Virus record (IMG/VR): IMGVR_UViG_3300032242_001622
Location: 1-23,493 of that record
DNA: 23,493 bases
Source of the DNA: a virus
Reading direction: 5' to 3' (one strand)
Shown: positions 14,367-22,177 of the stretch, one piece after another
Position numbering within the stretch: position 1 is the stretch's first letter
How the letters are laid out: each line of letters opens with the position of its first letter
Position numbers and translations under genes: made by a program
Notes under the pieces: model-generated
The model's input: only the letters and a program-made list of their open reading frames with translations
Told to the model about the DNA's origin: nothing
Databases searched by the model: none

Positions 14367-14629
14367 GACGACACCGCTTGGAAGTTATTCATTAAATTAA
14401 GGGCCCACTCATCCCAGTTTGCATAGGCATATGGGTCAGGAACTTGAGAATTGGTGAACAAGTCAATGGACTTAACACCAACAGCCCAGCCTTGCCACGT
14501 TGTCGTGGGGCCAGGGATTTCTAACTGATTCGCCGCAAAACCCTCACACATCAAACTAGCCCAAGACTCAAACGTATGATGCCTCGGGTCATAAATGAGC
14601 GGTAAACTGTTCGAGTTATTAATAGCCAC
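14363..14629 (-). CDS. Small conserved phage protein after the gp10-like gene (88 aa)
   Basis: I start this gene at GTG 14627-14629, which has GGAGA 6-10 nt upstream and overlaps the end of the gp10-like gene by only 11 nt. The frame is open to a TTG at 14701, but that would lie deep inside the upstream gene. Its end overlaps the next ATG by 4 nt. The protein reads 'LPLIYDPRHHTFESWASLMC ... NQLEIPGPTTTWQGWAVGVK ... DPYAYANWDEWALNLM', rich in Trp and conserved-looking turns. Small proteins of this kind are found next to stabilisation/nozzle genes in podoviruses. A structural role in the tail or as an assembly partner is likely by position. No known enzymatic motif. Confidence 0.75.
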   Translation of the reverse strand: MAINNSNSLPLIYDPRHHTFESWASLMCEGFAANQLEIPGPTTTWQGWAVGVKSIDLFTNSQVPDPYAYANWDEWALNLMNNFQAVSS

Positions 14630-16859
14630 GAACGTCTCCAAAGTCTCCGCCAAGTAGCAATCGACCCAATTGGTAGTTGCCACCCGTGGTGTTGGAAACA
14701 AAACGCAACCTCATCTCACGACGCTGTTCTTTTAAGTCAATTTTATTGGTTGTAGATGTGAATGTGTAAGGCCCAGTCTGTACATCCGTGGATTGAGCAA
14801 ACGGTCGTCCAGTTATGTACATATCCATGGGGCCCGACAAGATAAAGTCAGGCTCCAAACGCTCTAGTCTGAACCACTGATTCTCACCAACCAATGCAGG
14901 CTGTGAAGGGCCACCCGTCACCCAGCCCAAGTTATTGGTTTCAAAGTAACTCAAAATGGCAACTTGGTTACCGCCTTGAACCGCATCTGTACCAATCTCA
15001 TGTTGGAACAATGAGACAAAATTAATAGTGGTATTCACTGTTAGGGTAAATCCTGAGCCAGTAGTACCAATAAACCCAGCGCCTGAACCAGTGGCGGCTG
15101 ACAAAACGTCGCCATTCACGTAGCCGTATCCATGTGAAGTGATATAGACCGTAGTCATGGCTCCACCCGTCACAAACACAATTGCTTGTGCGCCCGTTCC
15201 CGAGCCTCCAGTGAGGTTTACGGCCACATAGGTACCGTTGGTATAGGAAGACCCGCCTGTCGTGATTGTGGTGGCATTTACGCCGCCTGTGAGGTTAATT
15301 TGCCAATCGGCATTCACTGGATAGTGGAAAACCTGAGAGAAGTAACCAGCCGACCTCTGTGCGCCCACGGCTTGGCCAGCATCGTACCAAGTAGCCTCAC
15401 GCACGTTATAGATGATGGCGTCATTGCACTCGGTTGCATCTTGGCCATTCGGAAAAAACCACCAGATTTCACCAAAACGTGGCACTTTTGTTGCGTACAC
15501 TTTTTGACGCTGTGCATAGTTCAAGTTATCAAAAAAGTAGTTTTGATTCATGTCATTGGGAATTTCTTTGACAACACCGTTGTACAGTAAGAAACGATCA
15601 ACTCCACACCAATAGTAGATGCCGTCGTACTCAATGACTGACTGAGACGACAAAATAGAAGATTGAGACGTAATGACGTCATATCGCCAGTAAAACGATA
15701 CGGCTGTAGTGCCTGTAGTAACCGTGGTCGGCGTATAAGACACGCGAATCACAGAGTCTAGAGACCAAAATAGGCCAGACGGTGCATTTGATCCACCGCG
15801 AACTGGTAAACCTTGGACAATCTTGCCTGTTGCCACATTTGTAGCGTTGGCTGTTGCCGAGACCCAATCGTTAATGTTTCCAGCGCCTGAGTTCTGAATC
15901 AATCCATTGTTGCCAAAAATAAATACATATGGGTGCAAGACAACAATCCCGCCAGAGACGGCCAAGTTGTTGTCAAAGGTAACCAGTGCGGTTGCGTTGG
16001 TTGCCGTTGCAGGCTTACTCAAAGTAACCGTCGTACCAACAACAGATACCACCGTTGTACCAGCCGCGATGCCTGTACCTGAGACTGATTGGCCTGCACC
16101 AATAATGAATTCATTAGTCAATGGAGCAACAATAGTGGCTGTTGCGCTGGTGTTTGTAATACTTAAATTTTGCTGAAAAACACCAATTTTGCTCAATGTG
16201 AAGTTTGTGAACGTCAGTGAGGCAGTAGCGTTTGTGGCCGTTGCGTTTGCACTCAAAGTCACAGTAAGACCAGATGCGGAGACTACGTAAGTGTTAGTCG
16301 GAATACCTGTACCAGTGACGACTAGCCCAGCCTCAATAAAACTAGAAAAAGACGGCAATGTAATTGTTGGACTGCCAGATGATATTGAACCCGTTAAAAC
16401 AAAATACCCGTTGATTGGACCAGCCAATGGATAGGTGTTTGTTGTGCTGTCAATTATGTTCAGATTCTGCCCAGGGTGACTCACCAATAAATTATTCCCA
16501 GAGCCAGTGCTATCAAAAAAGGAATCGAATTGCCAAAGATTATTAGCATTAGCACTGAAGTTATACATAAGAAAATCACTGATGCCAGTACCAATACCGA
16601 CACTATTGATGGGTAGCACTTGAACACCATCAGAATATCCCGAAAAAATTTGAGTAAACCCGTTTTGAGGATTGACATAAATTCCCCTTGATGGGCCCGC
16701 CAAAAATGCTGTGATTTCCTTGTAACCTAAGATTTTTCTAGGCCGTGCACGTTGAAAACGCACCCACTGGCCATCACGATAGCAGATTGTGTCGGTGAGT
16801 GTGCCGTCGCGTTGGATGCCTGGCTTGGTGGCCAGTGCGAATGTTTTTGGCATTGACAT
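14619..16859 (-). CDS. P22 gp10-like tail hub/nozzle (DNA stabilisation) protein with inserted domains
   Basis: The N-terminus 'GIQRDGTLTDTICYRDGQWV ... RARPRKILGYKE' is the signature of P22 gp10-type packaged-DNA stabilisation proteins (T7 gp12-like nozzle), which close the portal channel and form the tail hub. Further family motifs are 'GLFWSLDSVIRVSY', 'YDGIYYWCGVDRFLLYNG', 'VPRFGEIWWFFPNG' and the C-terminal 'NQWFRLERLEPDF ... DLKEQRREMRLRF'. At 746 residues it is longer than P22 gp10 (472). The extra length is three Thr/Gly/Ala-rich beta domains: two tandem copies (about 156-217 and 232-296, both ending 'T-x-T-L-S-x-x-A-T-A-T-N-A-T-A') and a third at about 524-608 ('GGSSYTNGTYVAVNLTGGSG'). 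These look like surface decoration modules. Start ATG overlaps the upstream stop (TAATG). Confidence 0.85.
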   Translation of the reverse strand: MSMPKTFALATKPGIQRDGTLTDTICYRDGQWVRFQRARPRKILGYKEITAFLAGPSRGIYVNPQNGFTQIFSGYSDGVQVLPINSVGIGTGISDFLMYNFSANANNLWQFDSFFDSTGSGNNLLVSHPGQNLNIIDSTTNTYPLAGPINGYFVLTGSISSGSPTITLPSFSSFIEAGLVVTGTGIPTNTYVVSASGLTVTLSANATATNATASLTFTNFTLSKIGVFQQNLSITNTSATATIVAPLTNEFIIGAGQSVSGTGIAAGTTVVSVVGTTVTLSKPATATNATALVTFDNNLAVSGGIVVLHPYVFIFGNNGLIQNSGAGNINDWVSATANATNVATGKIVQGLPVRGGSNAPSGLFWSLDSVIRVSYTPTTVTTGTTAVSFYWRYDVITSQSSILSSQSVIEYDGIYYWCGVDRFLLYNGVVKEIPNDMNQNYFFDNLNYAQRQKVYATKVPRFGEIWWFFPNGQDATECNDAIIYNVREATWYDAGQAVGAQRSAGYFSQVFHYPVNADWQINLTGGVNATTITTGGSSYTNGTYVAVNLTGGSGTGAQAIVFVTGGAMTTVYITSHGYGYVNGDVLSAATGSGAGFIGTTGSGFTLTVNTTINFVSLFQHEIGTDAVQGGNQVAILSYFETNNLGWVTGGPSQPALVGENQWFRLERLEPDFILSGPMDMYITGRPFAQSTDVQTGPYTFTSTTNKIDLKEQRREMRLRFVSNTTGGNYQLGRLLLGGDFGDVRGY

Positions 16860-18136
16860 TAGAAGGTCCCGCCTGAAATGCCGCCAGTAAACGTGCCATT
16901 GACTGCTGATACGTTACCAGTGACTGTTATTCCACTCGCATTGACATCCAAAACTTGTGATCCAAGAATTGAAATGTCAAATTTACCAGATCCAGATCTA
17001 TATATACCCGTGTTATTTTCATTGGCAAAATTAATGGCTGGTGTTGATACCGTACCATCAATCACGCTCAAAGACGTCGCACCAACTTGTACAGTGTTGG
17101 CATTAAAGAAATTAGTACCATCACAGATCACCGATACTTGTGAGCCAGCAGGAACCGTGTAAGTGTTGCCGTACCCAGTGGTTATCCGTAATGAGTGGCC
17201 GTTGTTGGCCGCTTGATTACTGATTATGTAGAGGTTCACTACGGGTGGATAGACAATTGTCACGTTAGCCGTCATTGAACCAACGTACTCTTGAATAATA
17301 CTTTGAGCTTGGGCTGTCGTCAGCGTATACGTGCCAGCAGTGACGGGAAAAGTGAGGGCTGTAAAAACAAATACGTTACTAACACCATAGCCAACAGACA
17401 TAAATTGAGTGCCATCACACACAATAAATGAGGACTCATTAGGGTTGTAGGTTTTAGCTGTAGCCGTGTCAAAGGTATCAGACCCAGAGCAATTAATAGT
17501 TAAGGTGCCAGAGCCATTGTTCTTGAATAAACAAAACCAGTTGTTGCCTAGCGTGGACGCCAAAGGCAAGTTCCAGTTTCCTGCGCCACCAGACCACACT
17601 TTGACTTGTGCGCGATCGCTGGTCAAAAAGGTGTACCCATCGGTAGCTGATTGGGCTGGGTGAGTTTGATTTAATGTGTTTGAAGTTGCCTGCAAACCAT
17701 AGCCAGCAAGCGTTGTAGCATCAGGTGCAGACGTACCCACACCCATGGCAATATTGCCCCATGTGCCCGCTACATTGCTGTTTGCTGTCAAGTAGATGTA
17801 CTTTGTCTGGCCAGCAGTCACAGTGATGATGGTTCCACCACTATTGTCGTAGACAGTGAAGGTGCTCGAACCTAGGTTCCGAATGAATGCATCAGTCCCC
17901 AATGACGCTTGGTTTGCTGGAGGCATATATAGCCCTAGACCAGTCGTTGATGGCGTCACATCCATGATTCTCGCGGCGTATGTACCCGTCGTATTTGACG
18001 ATACTGGCCACAACAAATATGTGTTTGTTGTTAACGATAAATTAAGATAGGAAACGTCTGTTGGTTGTACAACATCCCCAGTAAAAGGGGATGTGAAACT
18101 GCCTGCCGAACCTGTGAATGGTGTGCTGTATGTCAT
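16859..18136 (-). CDS. Tail fibre/spike-like protein (425 aa)
   Basis: A Thr/Ser/Gly/Asn-rich, beta-dominated protein between the adaptor and gp10-like genes. The N-terminal 180 residues contain repeated beta motifs ('DAFIRNLGSSTFTVYDNSGG', 'TKYIYLTANSNVAGTWGNIA'), and a similar unit follows ('WFCLFKNNGSGTLTINCSGS'). The C-terminal segment 'PAINFANENNTGIYRSGSGK ... VLDVNASGITVTGNVSA' is a conserved motif of trimeric tail-fibre and spike shafts ('p.i.FaNe.nTGiyr.g...f.....G...l.vn.sG'). It likely forms a trimeric appendage that attaches near the adaptor ring. It overlaps the adaptor gene by 4 nt and ends one base into the gp10-like start. No enzymatic or chaperone domain is seen. Confidence 0.75.
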   Translation of the reverse strand: MTYSTPFTGSAGSFTSPFTGDVVQPTDVSYLNLSLTTNTYLLWPVSSNTTGTYAARIMDVTPSTTGLGLYMPPANQASLGTDAFIRNLGSSTFTVYDNSGGTIITVTAGQTKYIYLTANSNVAGTWGNIAMGVGTSAPDATTLAGYGLQATSNTLNQTHPAQSATDGYTFLTSDRAQVKVWSGGAGNWNLPLASTLGNNWFCLFKNNGSGTLTINCSGSDTFDTATAKTYNPNESSFIVCDGTQFMSVGYGVSNVFVFTALTFPVTAGTYTLTTAQAQSIIQEYVGSMTANVTIVYPPVVNLYIISNQAANNGHSLRITTGYGNTYTVPAGSQVSVICDGTNFFNANTVQVGATSLSVIDGTVSTPAINFANENNTGIYRSGSGKFDISILGSQVLDVNASGITVTGNVSAVNGTFTGGISGGTF

Positions 18137-18765
18137 GAATCCACCGCAATGGCTTGACGGTCAGCAACACGCAATTTGTCCTCTGTCGTCAGTGTAGATA
18201 CGATCAAGTCGTACTGTTGTTGCCACATAGCTACCCTAGGGTCGTTCTTTAGGTAGGGCATTGCTTGGAGCAAAGATCCGAAGAGAATTGCTTGTGGAGC
18301 GTATTGTGTGTACCAATTTGTCTGGTTTGTTGCGTCTAACGGCTGAACCCTTTGGTAGTAAAGTACCTCAAAAGAGTACGCTTGGTCAGGCGTGGGTGAG
18401 ACAAACCAATGCGAATAGTCGTAGTCACAATAATAAAGTGGTGCGCCAGTACCTGTAGTTGCATTCGGGGTATATTCTTTTAGGTATTCGTATTTTCTGA
18501 GTAATACGGGCTGTGAGGCGCCGTTTACCGTGATGTTAAAGGACACCGTCTTGTGCCAGTCTGTTGGCTTGGCAATGATCGGTGTGTTGGCTGTCATGGC
18601 GCTTTCGGCCACGTACAAGTTTCCCAAAAACTTCATTTGGCTGGCCAAAACCTGCTCGGCCAACATGATAAAAGTGGGAATATAGGATATTGTTTGGGCG
18701 TCTGTACGCTCAAGATAGACTTGAATGTTATCTACTAGACTGTTGTAAGTCATCACTTGAGCCAT
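18133..18765 (-). CDS. Head-tail adaptor protein (P22 gp4/T7 gp11-like)
   Basis: A 210-residue protein with the strongest ribosome-binding site of the region (AGGAGG, 6 nt spacing). The N-terminus 'TYNSLVDNIQVYLERTDAQT ... IPTFIMLAEQVLA' is typical of phage adaptor/tail tubular A-type proteins. Mid-protein motifs are 'PIIAKPTDWHKTVSFNI', 'LLRKYEYLKEYTPNATTGTG' and 'FEVLYYQRVQPL', and the end is 'FGSLLQAMPYLKNDPRVAMW'. These proteins form a dodecameric ring below the portal and dock the nozzle. Finding it with the gp10-like hub gives the standard podovirus tail. It is the first gene of this sub-block, preceded by a 53-nt gap that could hold a promoter. Confidence 0.85.
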   Translation of the reverse strand: MAQVMTYNSLVDNIQVYLERTDAQTISYIPTFIMLAEQVLASQMKFLGNLYVAESAMTANTPIIAKPTDWHKTVSFNITVNGASQPVLLRKYEYLKEYTPNATTGTGAPLYYCDYDYSHWFVSPTPDQAYSFEVLYYQRVQPLDATNQTNWYTQYAPQAILFGSLLQAMPYLKNDPRVAMWQQQYDLIVSTLTTEDKLRVADRQAIAVDS

Positions 18766-18786
18766 TTATGCCTCCTATTTAGCAGT

Positions 18787-18815
18787 ATTTTATCTCCACT
18801 CAAGCTTTCAAACAA
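18787..18815 (-). promoter_or_regulatory. Weak promoter candidate before the adaptor gene
   Basis: On the minus strand TTGTTT (18815-18810) and TAAAAT (18792-18787) are 17 nt apart in the 53-nt gap between endolysin and adaptor. The -10 match is 5/6 and the -35 only 3/6, so support is limited. Confidence 0.25.
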
Positions 18816-18818
18816 GAT

Positions 18819-19247
18819 TTAAGCGTAGATTCGAGTACCACTTTTATCAATAATTAATGCTTGTCTACGGGGCTTGTCATTTGGGTTTGAAACAATAGAC
18901 ACGTGAGTCCACCTGTCGAACTCTCTTATACACTGGTCATAGGGCAAATCAGAGGCTATGATGGCTTTAACTACCTCATCAGGGGTCATGCTTGGTATAC
19001 GCAAGTCAGCCGCACATCCTAGCCTATGCTGAGAGGTAGGAGCAGAACCCACCGCCTGATTTACTTGCGCTGATCGAAAGGCCGAGTTAACCATGACAGG
19101 CTTGCCACCCAACAAGTCTTTAACTTGCTCCAAGAAGATTGCAAGACGGACAAGGTTTGTTCTTTCAGTTTCGTTAGGTACATTGTCAAACTCCCTATGT
19201 TCAGTAATTGTTAACTCTTCAAGAGTAAAGTGTTTAGTTAGTATCAT
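18819..19247 (-). CDS. Peptidase M15-type endolysin (L,D/D,D-carboxypeptidase fold)
   Basis: A 142-residue protein with the full metal-binding set of M15 peptidases: 'VNSAFRSAQVNQAVGSAPTS' with conserved Arg58, then 'SQHRLGCAADLRI' giving His74 and Asp81, and 'FDRWTHVSI' giving His115. The length and the N-terminal start 'HFTLEELTITEHREFDNVP' match the phage/GTA M15 single-domain endolysins that cut peptide cross-links of peptidoglycan. There is no signal peptide, so release depends on the holin encoded just upstream, whose stop overlaps this ATG by 4 nt (19244-19247). Catalytic residues are intact. Confidence 0.9.
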   Translation of the reverse strand: MILTKHFTLEELTITEHREFDNVPNETERTNLVRLAIFLEQVKDLLGGKPVMVNSAFRSAQVNQAVGSAPTSQHRLGCAADLRIPSMTPDEVVKAIIASDLPYDQCIREFDRWTHVSIVSNPNDKPRRQALIIDKSGTRIYA

Positions 19248-19744
19248 TTTGTAGGTGTGCTTTTGTGTAGTAAATCATCTTTTGCTTGAGAACCGCTTGA
19301 TGATCCAAAATAGAATGACAAGACCAACATCAATGCGCCATCTAAAGTACCCAATACACGGGCGATGAGTTCACGCATGGATGGGTCAATAACATGGGTC
19401 AATAGGAAATACTGCACTGCTGACCATGCCACCACAATCATGATGGATAGGGTAGGGGGTACAAAGCTACCTGTGCTGATCTGCATCTGACGTGCGCTTG
19501 ATCGGTCGGCTACGGCCAACTTTTCAAAGTCAAGCCCCATCTCTTGCGCCCGAGCTTTCAAGGCAATCTCAGCAGTCTGGATCGAGGCGATCTGCTCGGC
19601 AGTCATTTTGCCAGAGTTGATGGTATTTTGCACTTCACTAGGGTCAACCCCTATAGCCTTGGAAACGGCTTCCAAAGCCATTCCTGCAAGTGGGCCACCC
19701 ATCGCAGTGGCTATCGTAGGTGCAATTGATTTAAGCCAATCCAT
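19244..19744 (-). CDS. Holin, 3-TM GTA-type family
   Basis: A 166-residue protein resembling the gene-transfer-agent holin family. The N-terminus is a hydrophobic/amphipathic stretch 'APTIATAMGGPLAGMALEAV' (about 8-27). The family linker 'SIQTAEIALKARAQEMGLDF ... VADRSSARQMQ' (~54-89) comes next. Two clear membrane spans follow ('PTLSIMIVVAWSAVQYFLLT', ~97-116, and 'GTLDGALMLVLSFYFGSSSG', ~132-151), with a hydrophilic tail after them. It would form the inner-membrane hole that lets the M15 endolysin reach the wall. AAGGACA precedes the ATG, and this start lies directly after the stop of the -1 frame of the previous gene (TAA-ATG), strong evidence for that frame's use. Confidence 0.85.
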   Translation of the reverse strand: MDWLKSIAPTIATAMGGPLAGMALEAVSKAIGVDPSEVQNTINSGKMTAEQIASIQTAEIALKARAQEMGLDFEKLAVADRSSARQMQISTGSFVPPTLSIMIVVAWSAVQYFLLTHVIDPSMRELIARVLGTLDGALMLVLSFYFGSSSGSQAKDDLLHKSTPTK

Positions 19745-19903
19745 TTATTGTCCTTTCGATCTTTGATAATCTAGATGGATGCCGTACATAAGCGAGCCAA
19801 AGACCAAGAGCCAAGCAATGATTCCTGCACAGATGGCCGCCCTGAGTTCCCACTTTGCAATGAATTGACGCCTTTTTCTATCAGCGTCTTCACGGGCTTT
19901 TTT
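19745..19903 (-). CDS. -1 frame extension giving a membrane-anchored 181-aa product
   Basis: After slipping at codons 130-131 the frame reads 'AREDADRKRRQFIAKWELRA' and then a hydrophobic span 'AICAGIIAWLLVFGSLMYGI', ending HLDYQRSKGQ: 50 extra residues. The charged coiled coil continues smoothly across the junction. The stop TAA (19747-19745) directly abuts the holin ATG (19744), and the holin ribosome-binding site lies inside this extension, the normal spacing of these overlapping genes. The zero frame instead leaves a 26-nt gap. Either programmed frameshifting makes both forms, or the seven-A run is one base short through sequencing error and the 181-residue protein is the only product. 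Confidence 0.75.
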   Translation of the reverse strand, partial: KKAREDADRKRRQFIAKWELRAAICAGIIAWLLVFGSLMYGIHLDYQRSKGQ

Positions 19904-20289
19904 TGTTCACGCTCGACTTTTTCGCGCTCTTTTCGGACAACCTCTCTCATGTCCACAAACTTTGACCAAAGACCTGGCATTCCGATTTGATAAATAATCA
20001 TCTCACGAAGCTCAGTCTCCATGCGGTTAATCTGCTCTTGGCGCAGAATCCTGTTCATTGCCTCTTCATTGATGCTGATCTTTTTGGGCAGTGGGTTCTT
20101 CTTGGCCTCTTTCTCAGCTTCTTTATATGATTCCTGATGTGTGAAGAACGCACCAAGGTGACTGCCAATGTCGCCAACAATATCACCTACATCTTTGCCA
20201 TCTTTTTTGAAATCTTGGTAGAGATCAATGCACTCACGAATCCCTGCGTGAGCCGCTTTACACGCCGCAAAGATGGTGATCGGATCCAT
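19771..20289 (-). CDS. Coiled-coil protein of the lysis region, zero-frame product (172 aa)
   Basis: ATG overlaps the upstream stop (TAATG). Residues 1-60 are an amphipathic region ('DPITIFAACKAAHAGIRECI ... KKDGKDVGDIVGDIG'), followed by a Lys-rich linker. A conserved-looking 'INEEAMNRILRQEQINRMET ... ELREMIIYQIGMPGLWSKFV' block (~72-112) and a coiled coil ('REVVRKEREKVEREQKK', ~114-131) complete the family body. This pattern is known from hypothetical phage proteins that normally end in a membrane span. In frame, the last 41 residues are unlike the rest and have no span. The -1 frame entered at codons 130-131 supplies the expected linker and membrane anchor. Function unknown; its position before holin and endolysin suggests a lysis or membrane role. 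Confidence 0.8.
   Translation of the reverse strand: MDPITIFAACKAAHAGIRECIDLYQDFKKDGKDVGDIVGDIGSHLGAFFTHQESYKEAEKEAKKNPLPKKISINEEAMNRILRQEQINRMETELREMIIYQIGMPGLWSKFVDMREVVRKEREKVEREQKKPVKTLIEKGVNSLQSGNSGRPSVQESLLGSWSLARLCTASI
19862..19903 (-). promoter_or_regulatory. Programmed -1 frameshift signal: slippery site plus hairpin
   Basis: On the minus strand A AAA AAG (19903-19897) is in the zero-frame phase required for tandem -1 slippage, the same heptamer as in E. coli dnaX. Five nt downstream GAAGACGC (19891-19884) can pair with GCGTC-AA-TTC (19871-19862), an 8-bp stem with a 2-nt bulge and 12-nt loop. Slippage would place GCC as the next codon. No strong upstream Shine-Dalgarno-like stimulator is seen. 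Confidence 0.65.
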
Positions 20290-20483
20290 TAAATTCCAAA
20301 GAACTTGTGAAAGAACTGAGCGGCAACCCCTGGCCCAAACATGACCATTGCCATCACAGCATAGATCAAATACTCGATCTTTGTCATGCGCCTTTCGCCA
20401 TTTTTCAATGATTGCTCAATGTTGCGGTAACGCTCATCACAGACTGCAACGTGAACAGCCAAGTCTTTTTCAGTGTCAGACAT
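20289..20483 (-). CDS. Small coiled-coil membrane protein (64 aa)
   Basis: ATG 20481-20483 has GGAG 8-11 nt upstream and overlaps the end of the adhesin gene's 3' region by spacing of 1 nt. Its TAA overlaps the next ATG. Residues 1-36 are charged and helical ('LAVHVAVCDERYRNIEQSLK ... ERRMTKIE'), and residues ~37-60 form one membrane span ('YLIYAVMAMVMFGPGVAAQF'). The 'H-V-x-x-C-x-x-R-Y' start followed by 'R-x-x-K-x-E-Y-L-x-Y' is common in small phage membrane proteins near lysis genes, similar in layout to XhlA-type haemolysin partners. It may assist the holin. Evidence is layout and context only. Confidence 0.75.
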   Translation of the reverse strand: MSDTEKDLAVHVAVCDERYRNIEQSLKNGERRMTKIEYLIYAVMAMVMFGPGVAAQFFHKFFGI

Positions 20484-20484
20484 G

Positions 20485-22173
20485 TCAACTCCACTTGATA
20501 ATTACGATACCTGAACCACCGTTGGCTGAATAAGCGGCTGTACTAGAATTTCCACCACCACCACCACCACCTCCAGTGCCAGCAACTCCTGAAGTCATGT
20601 TGTTGGAAGGATCACCATTGCCACCACCTCCACCACCACCTGTTCCACCATTGTTGTATGGCCCACCAGAATATCCACCACCTCCACCGCCACCAGCATA
20701 GTAAACAGTAGAGCCACTTAAACTAGATGATAATCCAGCGCCGCCTGCTCCTGGGCTTCCAGAACTTGCGGCATTACCGCCAGCGGCATTTGCACCGCCT
20801 CCACCACCTCCAGCACCGCCAGTATTACCTATGCCACCATTGTTTCCGCCAGTAGTTCCTGATCCGCCTGCTGTATAACTTGTTACATATCCGCCACCGC
20901 CACCAGAGCCTCCATTAGCACCAACACCATTAGTTGATGTGCTTGTTCCACCGCCACCACCACCTGTTGCAGTTACGCCATTGAATAATGAATTACCACC
21001 ATTAGAACCTTTTTGTTGTGCGTTACTTCCAACCCCAAAACCACCTCCACCTACAGTGACAGCATATTGTGTTCCAGCAGTAACTGATAAACCTGTGGCT
21101 GTTAAAAATGCACCAGCACCACCCCCACCGCCTCCACCACCACCGCCACCTCCACCTCCAACTATTAGATATTGAACTTGAGATGATCCTGTTGGGGCAG
21201 TCCACACACCTGAAGATAAGAACACCGCTGTGTTATCTGGTAAAACTTTAGTAGGAGCTTGAGATACTAAAGTGCCAGAAGTAGTGAATGTATGAATAAC
21301 AAAACCATTAGCGGCAGTAACAGTACCGCCTGTAAACCATTGTTGATTACCTTGATAACGAACAATAACTATTCCGCTACCACCTGTAGCTCCATTAGGA
21401 CTAACTCCACCATTAGTTCCTCCGCCTCCACCACCACCTGTATTGGCGGTTCCAGCGACAGCTACACCAAGCTGATTTCCGCCTGTTCCACCACCACCTT
21501 GACCGCCATTACCAGCATTAGCGGCATTACTATAACTATTACTTCCAAGTCCTCCACCTCCGCCTCCGCCATAGAGAACTACAGCGCCAGAAATTGAAGA
21601 TGCAATCCCAGCACCACCAGTGCCATTTACTTGACCTGATAATCCAACTAATCCTGCTCCGCCACCACCGCCACCTTGCCATCCAGTAGATGCACTACCT
21701 GTGCTATATCCTTTACCGCCAGCATTTCCTTGGCCTGACGTTCCCGATCCACCAATACCACCTACACCAACATTGCCATTGCTAGACCCACTACCACCAC
21801 CAGAACCACCTACTGCTCCTGTGCCGTCTGTTCCAGATCCACCACCGCCACCACCTAATGCAACAAAATTTCCTGTTGTAGCGCTAGAACCTGTTGCTAA
21901 TAAAACAGAATTGCCGCCAGTAGTACCTGGGGTAGAACTTGATGATCCTGGGCCGCCACTTCCAATAGTTACATAGCACGTTATGCCTTGAGTAATAGAT
22001 GTTTGTCCAGAAAGAACGCCACCAGCACCCCCACCACCACCTTGGTTGTATCCACCACCGCCTCCAGCGGCAACAACAAAATACTCAATTGTTTGCGGAA
22101 AACCTACCCACTGCCCATTCTGCACTGCTTGGGCAACTTGACTGAGAGTCCACATTCCGCTTAATTGAGCCAT
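20485..22173 (-). CDS. Glycine-rich tail adhesin with two polyglycine modules (562 aa)
   Basis: Start set at ATG 22171-22173, 4 nt after the upstream stop and giving 'MAQLSGMWTLSQVAQAVQNG'. The frame is open 25 residues further, but that part is Gln/Leu-rich shadow of the upstream gene. Two tandem modules each begin with a 'V-x-Y-(F/L)-(V/I)-V-x-GGGGG' strand (about 29 and 333) and close with 'GGSGIVI(V/I)(R/K)' (about 264-272 and the C-terminus). Between them lies a short beta linker ('FVIHTFTTSGTLVS'). Gly runs at regular spacing predict stacked polyglycine-II helices, as in phage S16 gp38-type receptor-binding adhesins. Likely role: host receptor recognition at the tail tip. No chaperone or peptidase domain is visible. 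Confidence 0.75.
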   Translation of the reverse strand: MAQLSGMWTLSQVAQAVQNGQWVGFPQTIEYFVVAAGGGGGYNQGGGGGAGGVLSGQTSITQGITCYVTIGSGGPGSSSSTPGTTGGNSVLLATGSSATTGNFVALGGGGGGSGTDGTGAVGGSGGGSGSSNGNVGVGGIGGSGTSGQGNAGGKGYSTGSASTGWQGGGGGGAGLVGLSGQVNGTGGAGIASSISGAVVLYGGGGGGGLGSNSYSNAANAGNGGQGGGGTGGNQLGVAVAGTANTGGGGGGGTNGGVSPNGATGGSGIVIVRYQGNQQWFTGGTVTAANGFVIHTFTTSGTLVSQAPTKVLPDNTAVFLSSGVWTAPTGSSQVQYLIVGGGGGGGGGGGGGGAGAFLTATGLSVTAGTQYAVTVGGGGFGVGSNAQQKGSNGGNSLFNGVTATGGGGGGTSTSTNGVGANGGSGGGGGYVTSYTAGGSGTTGGNNGGIGNTGGAGGGGGGANAAGGNAASSGSPGAGGAGLSSSLSGSTVYYAGGGGGGGYSGGPYNNGGTGGGGGGGNGDPSNNMTSGVAGTGGGGGGGGNSSTAAYSANGGSGIVIIKWS

Positions 22174-22177
22174 GATC

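Noticed and set aside
14363-14701. 112-residue version of the small gene with TTG start at 14701
   Set aside because: It would overlap the gp10-like gene by over 80 nt without a ribosome-binding site; the GTG at 14629 with GGAGA explains the gene better.
20939-21976. Proline-rich plus-strand frames opposite the glycine-rich adhesins
   Set aside because: Gly codons read on the other strand give Pro runs; they are composition artefacts.
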